NCBI GenBank assembly: GCA_900751755.1 | Contig: CAADSP010000054.1 | Coordinates: forward strand, 1-14,966 | From: an uncultured Collinsella sp. | GTDB taxonomy: Bacteria; Actinomycetota; Coriobacteriia; Coriobacteriales; Coriobacteriaceae | Direction of reading: 5' to 3' | DNA: 14,966 nt | Part shown: piece by piece, positions 1 through 6,932 of the stretch | Layout of the letters: each line of letters begins with the position of its first letter | Numbering within the stretch: the first letter of the stretch is position 1 | The notes under the pieces: model-generated | The model's database searches: none | What the model was told of the DNA's origin: nothing | What the model saw: only the letters and a program-made list of their open reading frames with translations | Translations under genes and position numbers: made by a program

Positions 1-13
1 GCAGGTAAGATTG

Positions 14-52
14 AAGGGCCTGACCCCGGAGGAGTACCGGAATCAGGCCCTT
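14..52 (-). terminator. Hairpin downstream of fhs, possible terminator
   Basis: A perfect 10-base inverted repeat (AAGGGCCTGA at 14-23, TCAGGCCCTT at 43-52) encloses a second 4-base pairing (CCGG at 26-29 with CCGG at 37-40). It lies 91 bases past the fhs stop codon. Read on the minus strand, the stem is followed by CAATCTT, which is only weakly T-rich, so this is a plausible but not textbook rho-independent terminator for fhs. It could equally serve a gene outside the window. Nothing else is recognisable between the hairpin and the fhs stop. Confidence 0.5.
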
Positions 53-143
53 GCGGCCTAGTCGCTATTTAGGGCGTCCAAGATTTGGGACGCAGTTCAC
101 TTGTGGGCACGGCGGGGGGGACAAGCAGCTATGGACAGCAGAC

Positions 144-1811
144 TTAGAACAGGCCGGTGATGTTGCCGTCGTTGTCGACGTCGATGTTTTCGGCCGCGGG
201 CACCTTGGGCAGACCCGGCATGGTCAGAACACTGCCGGTCAGCGCGACCACAAAGTGGGCGCCGGCAGAAACCTTGAGCTCACGCACGGTGATGCGGAAG
301 TTCTCAGGAGCGCCCAGGGCCTTGGCGTTGTCGCTAAAGCTGTACTGCGTCTTAGCGACGCAAACCGGCAGGTTGCCAAAACCATTCTCGCGCAGCTCGG
401 CGAGCTGGCGCTTGGCGGCCGGCGTAAAGTCAACGCCGTCGGCGCGGTAGACCTTGGTGGCAACGGCCTCGAGGGCATCAGCGACATCAGCGCCGTCCTC
501 ATAGGCAAACTTGAGCTCGCTCGGCTGCTCAATCAGACGCACGACCTCATCGGCAAGCTCGAGCGCGCCCTCGCCGCCCTTGGCCCAGACCTCGGAAAGC
601 TTAACGTTGACGCCGAGCTTCTGGCACTCGGACTCGATGAGCGCAAGCTCGGCCTCGGTGTCCGTCGGGAAGCGGTTGATGGCGACCACGCAGGGCAGAC
701 CATATACGTTCTGGATGTTGTCGACGTGACGCAGCAGGTTGGGCATGCCAGCCTTGAGTGCCTCGAGGTTCTCCTCGTTGAGATCGGCCTTGGCGACGCC
801 ACCGTTGTACTTCAACGCACGAGCGGTCGCGACGATCACGACGGCGCTGGGACGAACGCCCGTCATGCGGCACTTGATGTCGAGGAACTTCTCGGCACCC
901 AGATCGGCACCGAAGCCGGCCTCGGTAATGGCAACATCGCCAAAGCGCATCGCCATACGCGTGGCCATGATAGAGTTGCAGCCGTGGGCAATGTTGGCGA
1001 AGGGACCGCCGTGGACAAACGCGGGCGTGCCCTCGAGCGTTTGCACCAAGTTGGGCTTGAGCGCGTCCTTAAGCAACGCGGCCATGGCACCCTGGGCCTT
1101 GAGGTCGCGGGCACGGACGGGCTCGCCGGCAAAGCTATAGCCGACGACAATCTCACCCAAGCGTTCCTTGAGGTCGCTGATGCTCGTAGACAGGCACAGG
1201 ATTGCCATGACCTCGGAGGCGACGGTGATATCGAAGCCGTCCTCGCGCGGCACGCCCTGGGCCTTACCGCCAATGCCGTCGATGACGTGGCGCAGCTGAC
1301 GGTCGTTCATATCGACGACGCGCTTCCAAGTGATGCGCTTAACGTCAATACCGAGCTGATTGCCCTGCTGGATGTGGTTATCAAGCATGGCGGCCAGCAG
1401 GTTATTGGCGGCACCGATGGCATGGAAGTCACCGGTAAAGTGCAAGTTGATATCCTCCATGGGGATGACCTGAGCCCAGCCGCCACCGGCAGCACCGCCC
1501 TTAACGCCAAAGACGGGGCCGAGCGAAGGCTCGCGCAGGGCCACGGCGCTCTTGACGCCGCGACGACGCAAGCCATCGGCCAGACCGATGGTCGTGGTAG
1601 TCTTGCCCTCGCCCGCAGGCGTTGGGTTGATAGCGGTCACGAGGACGAGCTTGGCCTGGTGATCAGTCGGCTCGTTGAGCAATGAATAGTCGACCTTAGC
1701 CTTGTCGAAGCCGTACGGAATCAGATGCTTAACGTCGACGCCGGCGTTCTTGGCTACCTCGGTAATAGGCAGCGGCGTGACAGAACGTGCGATTTCGATG
1801 TCAGTAGGCAT
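144..1811 (-). CDS. fhs: Formate-tetrahydrofolate ligase
   Basis: This cytosolic enzyme joins formate to tetrahydrofolate using ATP to give 10-formyl-THF, feeding purine and formyl-Met synthesis and, in acetogens, the methyl branch of the Wood-Ljungdahl pathway. The 555-residue product is the usual family length. The signature phosphate-binding loop TPAGEGKTTTT is at residues 64-74, a glycine-rich FGVKGGAAGGG at 101-111, and the conserved FTGDFHAIGAANNL starts near residue 125. The start is taken at ATG 1811 because an AAAGGA ribosome binding site lies a few bases upstream and the family begins there. An in-frame extension to 1886 has no matching family sequence. The gene lies 144 bases after ruvB with its own candidate promoter, so it is probably a separate unit. 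Whether it works in acetogenesis or only in one-carbon supply cannot be told here, because no other pathway gene is visible. Identification is firm. Confidence 0.97.
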   Translation of the reverse strand: MPTDIEIARSVTPLPITEVAKNAGVDVKHLIPYGFDKAKVDYSLLNEPTDHQAKLVLVTAINPTPAGEGKTTTTIGLADGLRRRGVKSAVALREPSLGPVFGVKGGAAGGGWAQVIPMEDINLHFTGDFHAIGAANNLLAAMLDNHIQQGNQLGIDVKRITWKRVVDMNDRQLRHVIDGIGGKAQGVPREDGFDITVASEVMAILCLSTSISDLKERLGEIVVGYSFAGEPVRARDLKAQGAMAALLKDALKPNLVQTLEGTPAFVHGGPFANIAHGCNSIMATRMAMRFGDVAITEAGFGADLGAEKFLDIKCRMTGVRPSAVVIVATARALKYNGGVAKADLNEENLEALKAGMPNLLRHVDNIQNVYGLPCVVAINRFPTDTEAELALIESECQKLGVNVKLSEVWAKGGEGALELADEVVRLIEQPSELKFAYEDGADVADALEAVATKVYRADGVDFTPAAKRQLAELRENGFGNLPVCVAKTQYSFSDNAKALGAPENFRITVRELKVSAGAHFVVALTGSVLTMPGLPKVPAAENIDVDNDGNITGLF

Positions 1812-1851
1812 GGGCGGTCCTTTCGTTACCGGATGAGAAAAAGACCAATCC

Positions 1852-1878
1852 AGCATAGCACGGGCGCGCAATAGTAAA
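1852..1878 (-). promoter_or_regulatory. Candidate sigma-A-type promoter of fhs
   Basis: On the minus strand TATGCT (1857-1852) resembles a -10 element. TTTACT (1878-1873) lies 15 bases upstream as a weak -35, and TTTTAC with a 16-base spacer is an alternative reading. The -10 lies about 40 bases before the fhs start. A 5-base inverted repeat (GGGCG/CGCCC, 1862-1866 and 1880-1884) flanks the -35, but it is too short to call an operator. The call is from sequence pattern only. Confidence 0.4.
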
Positions 1879-1955
1879 ACGCCCATAACCGATGAACGGC
1901 GATATGTTTACCCGATGCCCAGCGATAGTCCAACAGCCCGCCAAAACAAAGCGCC

Positions 1956-3023
1956 CTAAACGGTAGGTTCAATCCCCAGGTGCTCAAAGGTGCGAAGGGT
2001 TGCCTGACGGCCCTGCGGCGTACGAATCATCAACCCGCACTGCAGCAAATAGGGCTCATAGACATCCTCGAGCGTGCCCGGGTCCTCGCCCACCGCGCTG
2101 GCAAGGGTCGTAAGTCCCACGGCACGACCGGAGAACGTCTTAGCGAGCGTCTCCAAAATGCGAATATCCATCCAGTCCAGACCGAGCTCATCGATCTCGA
2201 AGAACTCAAGCGCTTGGCGACAGATATCGAGCTCGATGGGACCGTTGCCGCGCACCTGTGCGTAATCGCGCACGCGCTTGAGCAGACGGTTGGCAAGACG
2301 TGGCGTGCCGCGCGAACGCGAGCCGATCTCGAGTGCACTGGGATGGTCAATCGTCACGCCCAGGATAGTCGCCGAGCGCGTCACAATCTGCGCGAGCTCC
2401 TCGACCGTGTAGTAATCCAGGCGATATGAAATGCCAAAGCGGTCGCGCAACGGGCCGGTCAACATGCCTGAGCGGGTCGTTGCCGCTACCAGCGTAAACT
2501 TGGGAATATCCAGGCGAATCGAGCGAGCCGCCGGACCCTTGCCAATCACGATATCGAGGGCAAAGTCCTCCATCGCGGGGTACAGGACCTCCTCCACCGA
2601 ACGGTTGAGGCGGTGGATCTCGTCGATAAACAGCACGTCACCCGGCTGCAGGTTGGTAAGGATAGCCGCCAGGTCGCCGGTGCGCGCGATGGCAGGGCCA
2701 CTCGTCGTCTTGATCTGAGCGCCCAGCTCGTTGGCGATAACGGTGGCCAGCGTGGTCTTGCCCAGGCCCGGAGGACCCGAGAAAATCACGTGGTCGAGCG
2801 TCTCGCCACGGCTCTGCGCCGCTTCGATCAACACGCGCAGGCTCTGCTTGATGTGCTCCTGGCCACAGTAATCGTCCAGGCGCTGGGGACGCAAAGTGCG
2901 GTCGACATCGAGGTCCTCGGCCGTCAGCTCCGAGCCCACCATGCGCTCGCCGTGCGCCATGGATGCCGCCGGCGAGTTGCCGGGCGTCGCCCACAGGTCC
3001 TGAGAGTCATCGGCTTCCCACAT
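1956..3023 (-). CDS. ruvB: Holliday junction branch migration ATPase RuvB
   Basis: RuvB is the hexameric AAA+ motor that drives branch migration of Holliday junctions held by RuvA. Numbering from a GTG at 3026, Walker A GPPGLGKT is at about 84-91, Walker B LFIDEIH at 132-138, sensor 1 AATTR at 181-185, and GPLRDRFG near 191-198 carries the arginine finger. The C-terminal part is the winged-helix DNA-binding domain. The ATG at 3023 (355 residues) overlaps the ruvA stop by one base as TGATG. The GTG one codon earlier overlaps by four, and the two cannot be separated by sequence. The roughly 40 residues before the conserved core (TLRPQRLDDYCGQ) are longer than in many RuvB proteins, and Met codons at residues 23 and 29 are alternatives. 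The gene is last in the ruvCAB operon and should share its SOS control. Confidence 0.97.
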   Translation of the reverse strand: MWEADDSQDLWATPGNSPAASMAHGERMVGSELTAEDLDVDRTLRPQRLDDYCGQEHIKQSLRVLIEAAQSRGETLDHVIFSGPPGLGKTTLATVIANELGAQIKTTSGPAIARTGDLAAILTNLQPGDVLFIDEIHRLNRSVEEVLYPAMEDFALDIVIGKGPAARSIRLDIPKFTLVAATTRSGMLTGPLRDRFGISYRLDYYTVEELAQIVTRSATILGVTIDHPSALEIGSRSRGTPRLANRLLKRVRDYAQVRGNGPIELDICRQALEFFEIDELGLDWMDIRILETLAKTFSGRAVGLTTLASAVGEDPGTLEDVYEPYLLQCGLMIRTPQGRQATLRTFEHLGIEPTV

Positions 3024-3643
3024 CACGCATCCATTCCGAGTCGCTTAAGCGCCGCGCCGAGCAGATCCTCGACACGCATATTCTGCCCATCATACCCGCT
3101 CAGGGCAACATCGGTCTCCTGCGGGCTAAAGCCCATGGAAAGGAGCGCCGCACGGGCATCATCGATGGCCGAGGGAGCAGCAGCGGGCACGGGCATCGCA
3201 ACCTGGCCGGGAATCACGTCGACCGGCACAAAGCCCTTATCCTTGGCAAAGGTGCTCTTGAGCTCCAGGATCAGGCGCTGAGCTGTCTTTTTGCCCACAC
3301 CGGGTACCTTGGCCATGCCCTTGTCGTCCTCGGCCATCACCAGCGAATACAGCTGCCCCACGGTATAGGTGGAAAGCACGACGAGCGCCAGGCGCGGGCC
3401 AACGCCCGAAACGGACACGAGCCGGTCGAACATCGTGCGCTCATCCTTAGAGGAAAAACCGAAAAGTGTCATGGCGTCCTCGCGCACCTGCATACGCGTG
3501 TAGAGGCGGACCTCGCCGCCGGGCGTCGGCAACGTGGCCGCAGTGCTGCCCGAGATGCCGAGCTCAAAGCCAACGCCCGACACATCGACGACAGCAGAGC
3601 TCATCGTGGCTTCGACAAGCGTTCCGTGGAGCTGGGAAATCAT
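3023..3643 (-). CDS. ruvA: Holliday junction DNA-binding protein RuvA
   Basis: RuvA tetramers bind the four-way junction and load RuvB. The 206-residue product is the normal size. It begins MISQLHGTL, as the family's N-terminal OB-fold domain does. Two helix-hairpin-helix motifs follow: VSVSGVGPRLAL near residues 76-87 and AKVPGVGKKTAQRLI near 111-125. After an Ala/Pro linker (about 145-160) comes a C-terminal domain III (157-206) of the kind that contacts RuvB. The ATG at 3643 overlaps the ruvC stop by one base (TGATG), with AGAGGA about 10 bases upstream inside the ruvC end. Both junctions of the operon use the same TGATG overlap, which suggests translational coupling. A longer in-frame reading to 3883 only runs over ruvC in another frame and was rejected. 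Confidence 0.97.
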   Translation of the reverse strand: MISQLHGTLVEATMSSAVVDVSGVGFELGISGSTAATLPTPGGEVRLYTRMQVREDAMTLFGFSSKDERTMFDRLVSVSGVGPRLALVVLSTYTVGQLYSLVMAEDDKGMAKVPGVGKKTAQRLILELKSTFAKDKGFVPVDVIPGQVAMPVPAAAPSAIDDARAALLSMGFSPQETDVALSGYDGQNMRVEDLLGAALKRLGMDA

Positions 3644-4164
3644 CAGTATCCGGTTCCTCTCTGTTGATAGAACTCGCCACCGGTGAGGGCGCGGGTGCGG
3701 CTGAGGTTTACGTGGCAGATGGCGCAAGCCAGGGCATCGGCGGCATGGTCGGGATGCGGGTCGTGGTCGAGCTGTGTTAGCGTGCGTACCATGTAGGCGA
3801 CCTGCCGCTTGTCCGCGGCGCCGGTGCCCACCACAGCCTGTTTGATCTGCATGGGCGTGTACTCGCCAATCTCGAGCGCGCACTCCGAAAGCGCCACAAG
3901 CGCCGCACCGCGGGCATGCGCCGTGGGGATGGCCGAACGAACGTTGGCGCCAAAGTAGATGCTCTCGACAGCAGCCGTGTCGGGTCGATAACGCTCGACG
4001 ACATCCTTAAGGTCATGGACGATATGCGACAGGCGCACCGCGAGCGGACTTCCGGCACTGGTCTCGATGCAGCCATAGGCACGGCAGCGAACCTCGCCGC
4101 GCCGCTCCTCGATAATCCCCCAACCCGTATGGGCCAAACCGGGGTCGATGCCCAAGATAACCAA
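3643..4164 (-). CDS. ruvC: Crossover junction endodeoxyribonuclease RuvC
   Basis: RuvC is the dimeric, Mg-dependent resolvase that nicks Holliday junctions symmetrically. With a TTG start at 4164 the product is 173 residues, and its acidic active site is visible: D7 in ILGIDPG, E67 in AVESIYFG, and H140 and D143 in PDHAADALACA. The TTG start is preferred because GGGGAGG ends five bases upstream and it puts the first catalytic Asp at residue 7, the usual place. Another TTG at 4185 would put that binding site inside the gene, and no ATG precedes the conserved ILGIDPG. It is first in ruvCAB and sits 56 bases downstream of a consensus SOS box, so damage-induced expression is expected. Confidence 0.95.
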   Translation of the reverse strand: MVILGIDPGLAHTGWGIIEERRGEVRCRAYGCIETSAGSPLAVRLSHIVHDLKDVVERYRPDTAAVESIYFGANVRSAIPTAHARGAALVALSECALEIGEYTPMQIKQAVVGTGAADKRQVAYMVRTLTQLDHDPHPDHAADALACAICHVNLSRTRALTGGEFYQQRGTGY

Positions 4165-4201
4165 GCCAACCTCCCCTCGCCACAAGCACGGCGCAAGACA
4201 A

Positions 4202-4252
4202 GGCCCCGCGCATCATTCACGAACGTCTGTTCTAGAATAACACAACGGGGCC
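4202..4252. repeat. 7-base inverted repeat around the ruvC promoter region
   Basis: GGCCCCG at 4202-4208 and CGGGGCC at 4246-4252 are perfect reverse complements. The 37 bases between them contain the SOS box and the candidate -10. The pair could form a weak stem that ends the upstream NAD-synthetase-like transcript, although no T-run follows it, or it could be chance in GC-rich DNA. No function is claimed. Confidence 0.3.
4221..4232 (-). promoter_or_regulatory. SOS (LexA) box upstream of ruvCAB
   Basis: The sequence GAACGTCTGTTC is an exact match to the GAAC-N4-GTTC core of the LexA operator of Gram-positive bacteria and Actinomycetota. It lies 56 bases upstream of the ruvC start. A -10-like TATTCT (minus strand, 4239-4234) abuts it, so initiation would fall within the box and bound LexA should block it. 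No good -35 is seen; TAAGCA is the closest match at a 17-base spacing. The box is seen directly. LexA binding is inferred from the known SOS control of ruv genes in these groups. Confidence 0.85.
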
Positions 4253-4301
4253 AAGATGCTTAGTTGAGGTGTCGGGGTTGGAAGCGAATCCTATCCCATA
4301 A

Positions 4302-6287
4302 TTAGTTCTGCGAGAAAAAGGGGAACTGCCTCGGATCCACTGGCGGGTGCGACATCGGTCCGCTCTGGGGCCCACCCTGCGAGCCGCCCTGACCGCCCAT
4401 CATCTTATCGATGGCGTCCTGAACTTCGCCCTCGAACTTTTTCATTCCCTCGTGCAAACGACGCTGACCGTCCTCAGAGCGCAGCTCCTCCATTTGCTCG
4501 GGCGAAATACCCAGTAGCTCGCCCAGCACGCCCATCATCTCGTTTCGCACGCGCTCGCTCGTATCCTCGTCGGCAAAGCGGCGCACCTCGGCGCGCGCCA
4601 GCGAATCGACCGTCATACGCTCCTTGCCGTTAAGCCCCAGGTCGGACCACGCGAGCATATACGGCCAGGCACGCTCGGCAAACGAACGGGCCGAGACGAT
4701 CGGCGTCGTCGGCAGCATGCGACGGGAAGCCTCACCCTGTCGAACGAGCATCAGCAGCAGCGAGCAAGCCTCGGGCTTGCCGGCGGCCATTGGGATGTCG
4801 TCGAAAGATCGATTGCGGTCCACGTGCGCCTCGAGCGCGCCATCGACCTCACCCGGCTCAAGCCCGCCGAGCAGCTGTGCCGCGCGGTCGAGCATATCAA
4901 CCGGGCCGTCGAGCGTCGAGAGCGCCTGCGCCAGCACGCGCTCCATACAATCTTCCACTGCGTTGAGCGTCACGAGCTCTTGGGGCACCACGGCAGACGT
5001 GCGGTTGCGCACACGCGCCACAAACTCAAGCGTCGACAGGTACACATCGCCAAAGGGCGCAAAGTCGCCCTGGTAGCCGCCGCAAAGCGCCGGCGCCGCC
5101 AGCGCATACTCGGTTTTGGACAGCGGGCTCAGCGCCATCGCACCCAGCTCGAGCGCCGTATCCTCCAGCATGAGGCCCAGCGTGCGCGAGCGCAGGCGCT
5201 CGGCATCGCCCGCCGACACGTCGCGATCGAGCACGCGCGCCGCATCCGGTGCATCGCGCTCGACGGTGCGAATGTGCAGACGCTCGGCGATGGCGCGGAC
5301 GGCGGCACAGCGGGCAGCCTCGGCTTCTTCCTGCGCCGGCGTAAAGATACGGTTGCGCCCCAGCACCAGGCCAATCACATTGCGCGGGCCCAGAGCGTCG
5401 ACGGCCAGCGCCGCCAGCAGGGACGACGGCAAGTCACCCTCGAGTGCCACCACAGCACGCGACGCACCGTGGGCTCGGGCGTTGTCGCGCACGGCGAGCA
5501 CCAGCGCCTGCCACAGCCACTCCTCGGAACGGAACTCGGGCAGTTCGTGATCCTCCAGGGCATCGAGCATCACGCCGCGCTGAATCTCCTGAACCAGCAG
5601 GCTCTCCTCAAAGCACGGCGCCTGGGCCACCACGCGACCGCAGTCGTCGAGCACAAACGAACCGCCAGTATACACCGACTCGTCATAGGCACCGACCGGC
5701 GCCATGCAGGCAAACCACACGCTGCGCTTGGATGCGATCTTGCGGTAGGCGCCGCTGCGAACGGCAGCAATGGCGGCAGTCTCGCGGTCGGTCATGTCAA
5801 ACGCGTTGAATTGGAAATACGCAATGAGGTCAACACCGGTCGGCAGCATCTCGAGTTCGCGGTCCAAGTCAAAAATCACGGCGATGCGCACGCCGTCCAC
5901 GTCGAACACCGGCGGCGCCCAACGTGTGTCGTTGTTCTCGCCACGCTGCAGGGCAATGCTCGAACGCGCCGGCACCACATGACCGTCCTTGAGCATCATG
6001 TAGTCGAGCAGCGGCTGGCCCTCAAACGAAACCGCCGCGGGCACGATGCAGATCATGTCAAGCTCCTGGATACGCTCGGCGACACCAGTCAAACCGGCAA
6101 GCACGTCGTGCTCAAAGTCGGCAGCGCCCACCAGGCCACCGGGCATGGCGCCCATAAAGAGCGGAGCCGGAACGCACAGCACGCGCGCCCCGCGCTCGTG
6201 GGCCAGACGAGCCTGGTCCTCGATGCGGCCGCAAATGCCCTCAATATCACCCAGGCGCATATCGATCTGTGCAAGCGCGAGCTTCAT
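4302..6287 (-). CDS. NAD synthetase-like protein (NadE paralogue) lacking catalytic residues of both domains
   Basis: The 661-residue product has the layout of glutamine-dependent NAD synthetase: an N-terminal nitrilase/glutaminase-like domain (1-235), then an adenine-nucleotide alpha-hydrolase-like domain (255-545). Order and flanking sequence match the family, for example MKLALAQID at the start, YTGGSFVLDD (206-215), LAALAVDALG (291-300) and GDFAPFGDVY (407-416). The catalytic residues are changed. The nitrilase Glu site (usually FPEL) reads VPAP at 39-42. The Lys site reads ARSS near 107-110. The Cys site (usually ICED) reads FDLD at 139-142. The ATP loop SGGIDS is EGDLPS at 283-288, and TGNKSE is PLSKTE at 388-393. 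A charged helical region (about 560-630) and a Gly/Gln/Pro/Ser tail (631-661) follow, beyond the usual end. The start at ATG 6287 has GGAAAGGG upstream. Inference: a non-enzymatic or repurposed paralogue. The gene is intact and not decaying, and its function is unknown. Confidence 0.8.
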   Translation of the reverse strand: MKLALAQIDMRLGDIEGICGRIEDQARLAHERGARVLCVPAPLFMGAMPGGLVGAADFEHDVLAGLTGVAERIQELDMICIVPAAVSFEGQPLLDYMMLKDGHVVPARSSIALQRGENNDTRWAPPVFDVDGVRIAVIFDLDRELEMLPTGVDLIAYFQFNAFDMTDRETAAIAAVRSGAYRKIASKRSVWFACMAPVGAYDESVYTGGSFVLDDCGRVVAQAPCFEESLLVQEIQRGVMLDALEDHELPEFRSEEWLWQALVLAVRDNARAHGASRAVVALEGDLPSSLLAALAVDALGPRNVIGLVLGRNRIFTPAQEEAEAARCAAVRAIAERLHIRTVERDAPDAARVLDRDVSAGDAERLRSRTLGLMLEDTALELGAMALSPLSKTEYALAAPALCGGYQGDFAPFGDVYLSTLEFVARVRNRTSAVVPQELVTLNAVEDCMERVLAQALSTLDGPVDMLDRAAQLLGGLEPGEVDGALEAHVDRNRSFDDIPMAAGKPEACSLLLMLVRQGEASRRMLPTTPIVSARSFAERAWPYMLAWSDLGLNGKERMTVDSLARAEVRRFADEDTSERVRNEMMGVLGELLGISPEQMEELRSEDGQRRLHEGMKKFEGEVQDAIDKMMGGQGGSQGGPQSGPMSHPPVDPRQFPFFSQN

Positions 6288-6323
6288 GGCCCAGCCCTTT
6301 CCGTCGTAAACCATCGTTGTCGT

Positions 6324-6359
6324 AGTAAAAGCGCCGGCCGCATAATGCAGTCGGCGCTT
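6324..6359 (-). terminator. Rho-independent terminator after the superoxide reductase gene
   Basis: AAGCGCCG at 6329-6336 and CGGCGCTT at 6352-6359 form an 8-base perfect stem. Read on the minus strand it is followed by TTTTACT, a short T-run. It lies 46 bases beyond the superoxide reductase stop and 37 bases before the NAD-synthetase-like start, so it probably ends the former transcript. It could instead be an attenuator in the leader of the latter, if that gene's promoter lies upstream of it. A second small GC hairpin (CCCCGAGCGGGG, 6385-6396) sits between the stop codon and this stem. Confidence 0.65.
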
Positions 6360-6404
6360 GCATGTGCATATGCTAGCTATGATACCCCGAGCGGGGGCGC
6401 GCTC

Positions 6405-6767
6405 CTAGAATGTCGCGGACCACAGCCCGTGCAGGTTGCAGTAGGCATAGACGGTACCGGTCTTGGAGCCGCCCGCGAAAAACGTCGCGGGTTTCATGCC
6501 GGGTTCAAGGTAATGAACCTCTAAGCGGCCCTCGGCCTCAAGGGCGATCCACTCAATGTAGTGCTCGGGCAGGCTGGGGTGCTCGACCGAGCCAACGCGT
6601 GCGCGAATCACGTGACCGTCACGCTCGGTCTCGACAACAGGCACGTGCTTCTCGTGCGCCGCGTCCTCAGTGTTTGCAGTCAGTTCCGTGCAACCGGCAG
6701 GGGTCGCAACGTCGTCGCCAAGGGCAGCGATGAGCTTGCCGTCGGGGTCCTTAAAGAATTTCGCCAT
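6405..6767 (-). CDS. Superoxide reductase, desulfoferrodoxin family lacking the N-terminal iron centre
   Basis: Superoxide reductase reduces superoxide to hydrogen peroxide at a Fe(His)4Cys site, an oxygen defence of anaerobes that makes no O2. The 120-residue protein shows the whole site: EKHVP (E39, K40, H41), EHPSLPEHYIEWI (H63, H69) and YCNLHGLW (C110, H113). The first 37 residues align with the desulforedoxin-like domain of desulfoferrodoxins (FFKDPDGKLI, then TELTANTEDAAHEKHVP). The cysteines that hold iron centre I are gone, leaving only C26, so this resembles class III (Treponema-type) enzymes. The start at ATG 6767 has AAAGGAG with ideal spacing. The in-frame extension to 6857 has no family match. 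The gene is flanked by 165 bases on its 5' side and by a terminator, so it is probably expressed alone. No clear promoter or PerR-like box was found. Electrons probably come from rubredoxin or a similar donor, which is not seen here. Confidence 0.93.
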   Translation of the reverse strand: MAKFFKDPDGKLIAALGDDVATPAGCTELTANTEDAAHEKHVPVVETERDGHVIRARVGSVEHPSLPEHYIEWIALEAEGRLEVHYLEPGMKPATFFAGGSKTGTVYAYCNLHGLWSATF

Positions 6768-6932
6768 GATGTTCTCCTTTGCTGATGTGCCAATGTTCTT
6801 GATGGTTCTTATGCCCAAAGGCAGACAAACCATCCACGGCATTGCAAATGAACACATAACGGATCAGGCAAGCGGTCGGGCCAAAATGCGTCGACCGTCC
6901 TGCCCACTCCAGCAGTCCCACCCCGCGCGCGG

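Noticed and set aside
51..1685. A 544-codon open frame on the plus strand opposite fhs
   Set aside because: It is antisense to a clearly identified fhs, has no plausible domain and begins in the hairpin region with no good ribosome binding site.
1812..1955. A THF or other riboswitch upstream of fhs
   Set aside because: No recognisable conserved riboswitch core is present. The space is mostly accounted for by a candidate promoter and a short leader.
4302..6287. Calling the gene a functional glutamine-dependent NAD synthetase (nadE)
   Set aside because: Overall layout fits, but the glutaminase triad positions and the SGGxDS ATP loop are not conserved, so the enzyme name would mislead.
4824..6524. 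A 566-codon open frame on the plus strand opposite the NadE-like and superoxide reductase genes
   Set aside because: It is an Arg/His/Gln-rich shadow frame without recognisable domains. It runs across two real genes and the terminator between them.
6873..6897. Inverted repeat CGGTCG/CGACCG after the SNF2 gene as a terminator
   Set aside because: The stem is only six bases with a 13-base loop and no T-run on the minus strand, which is within chance for GC-rich DNA.
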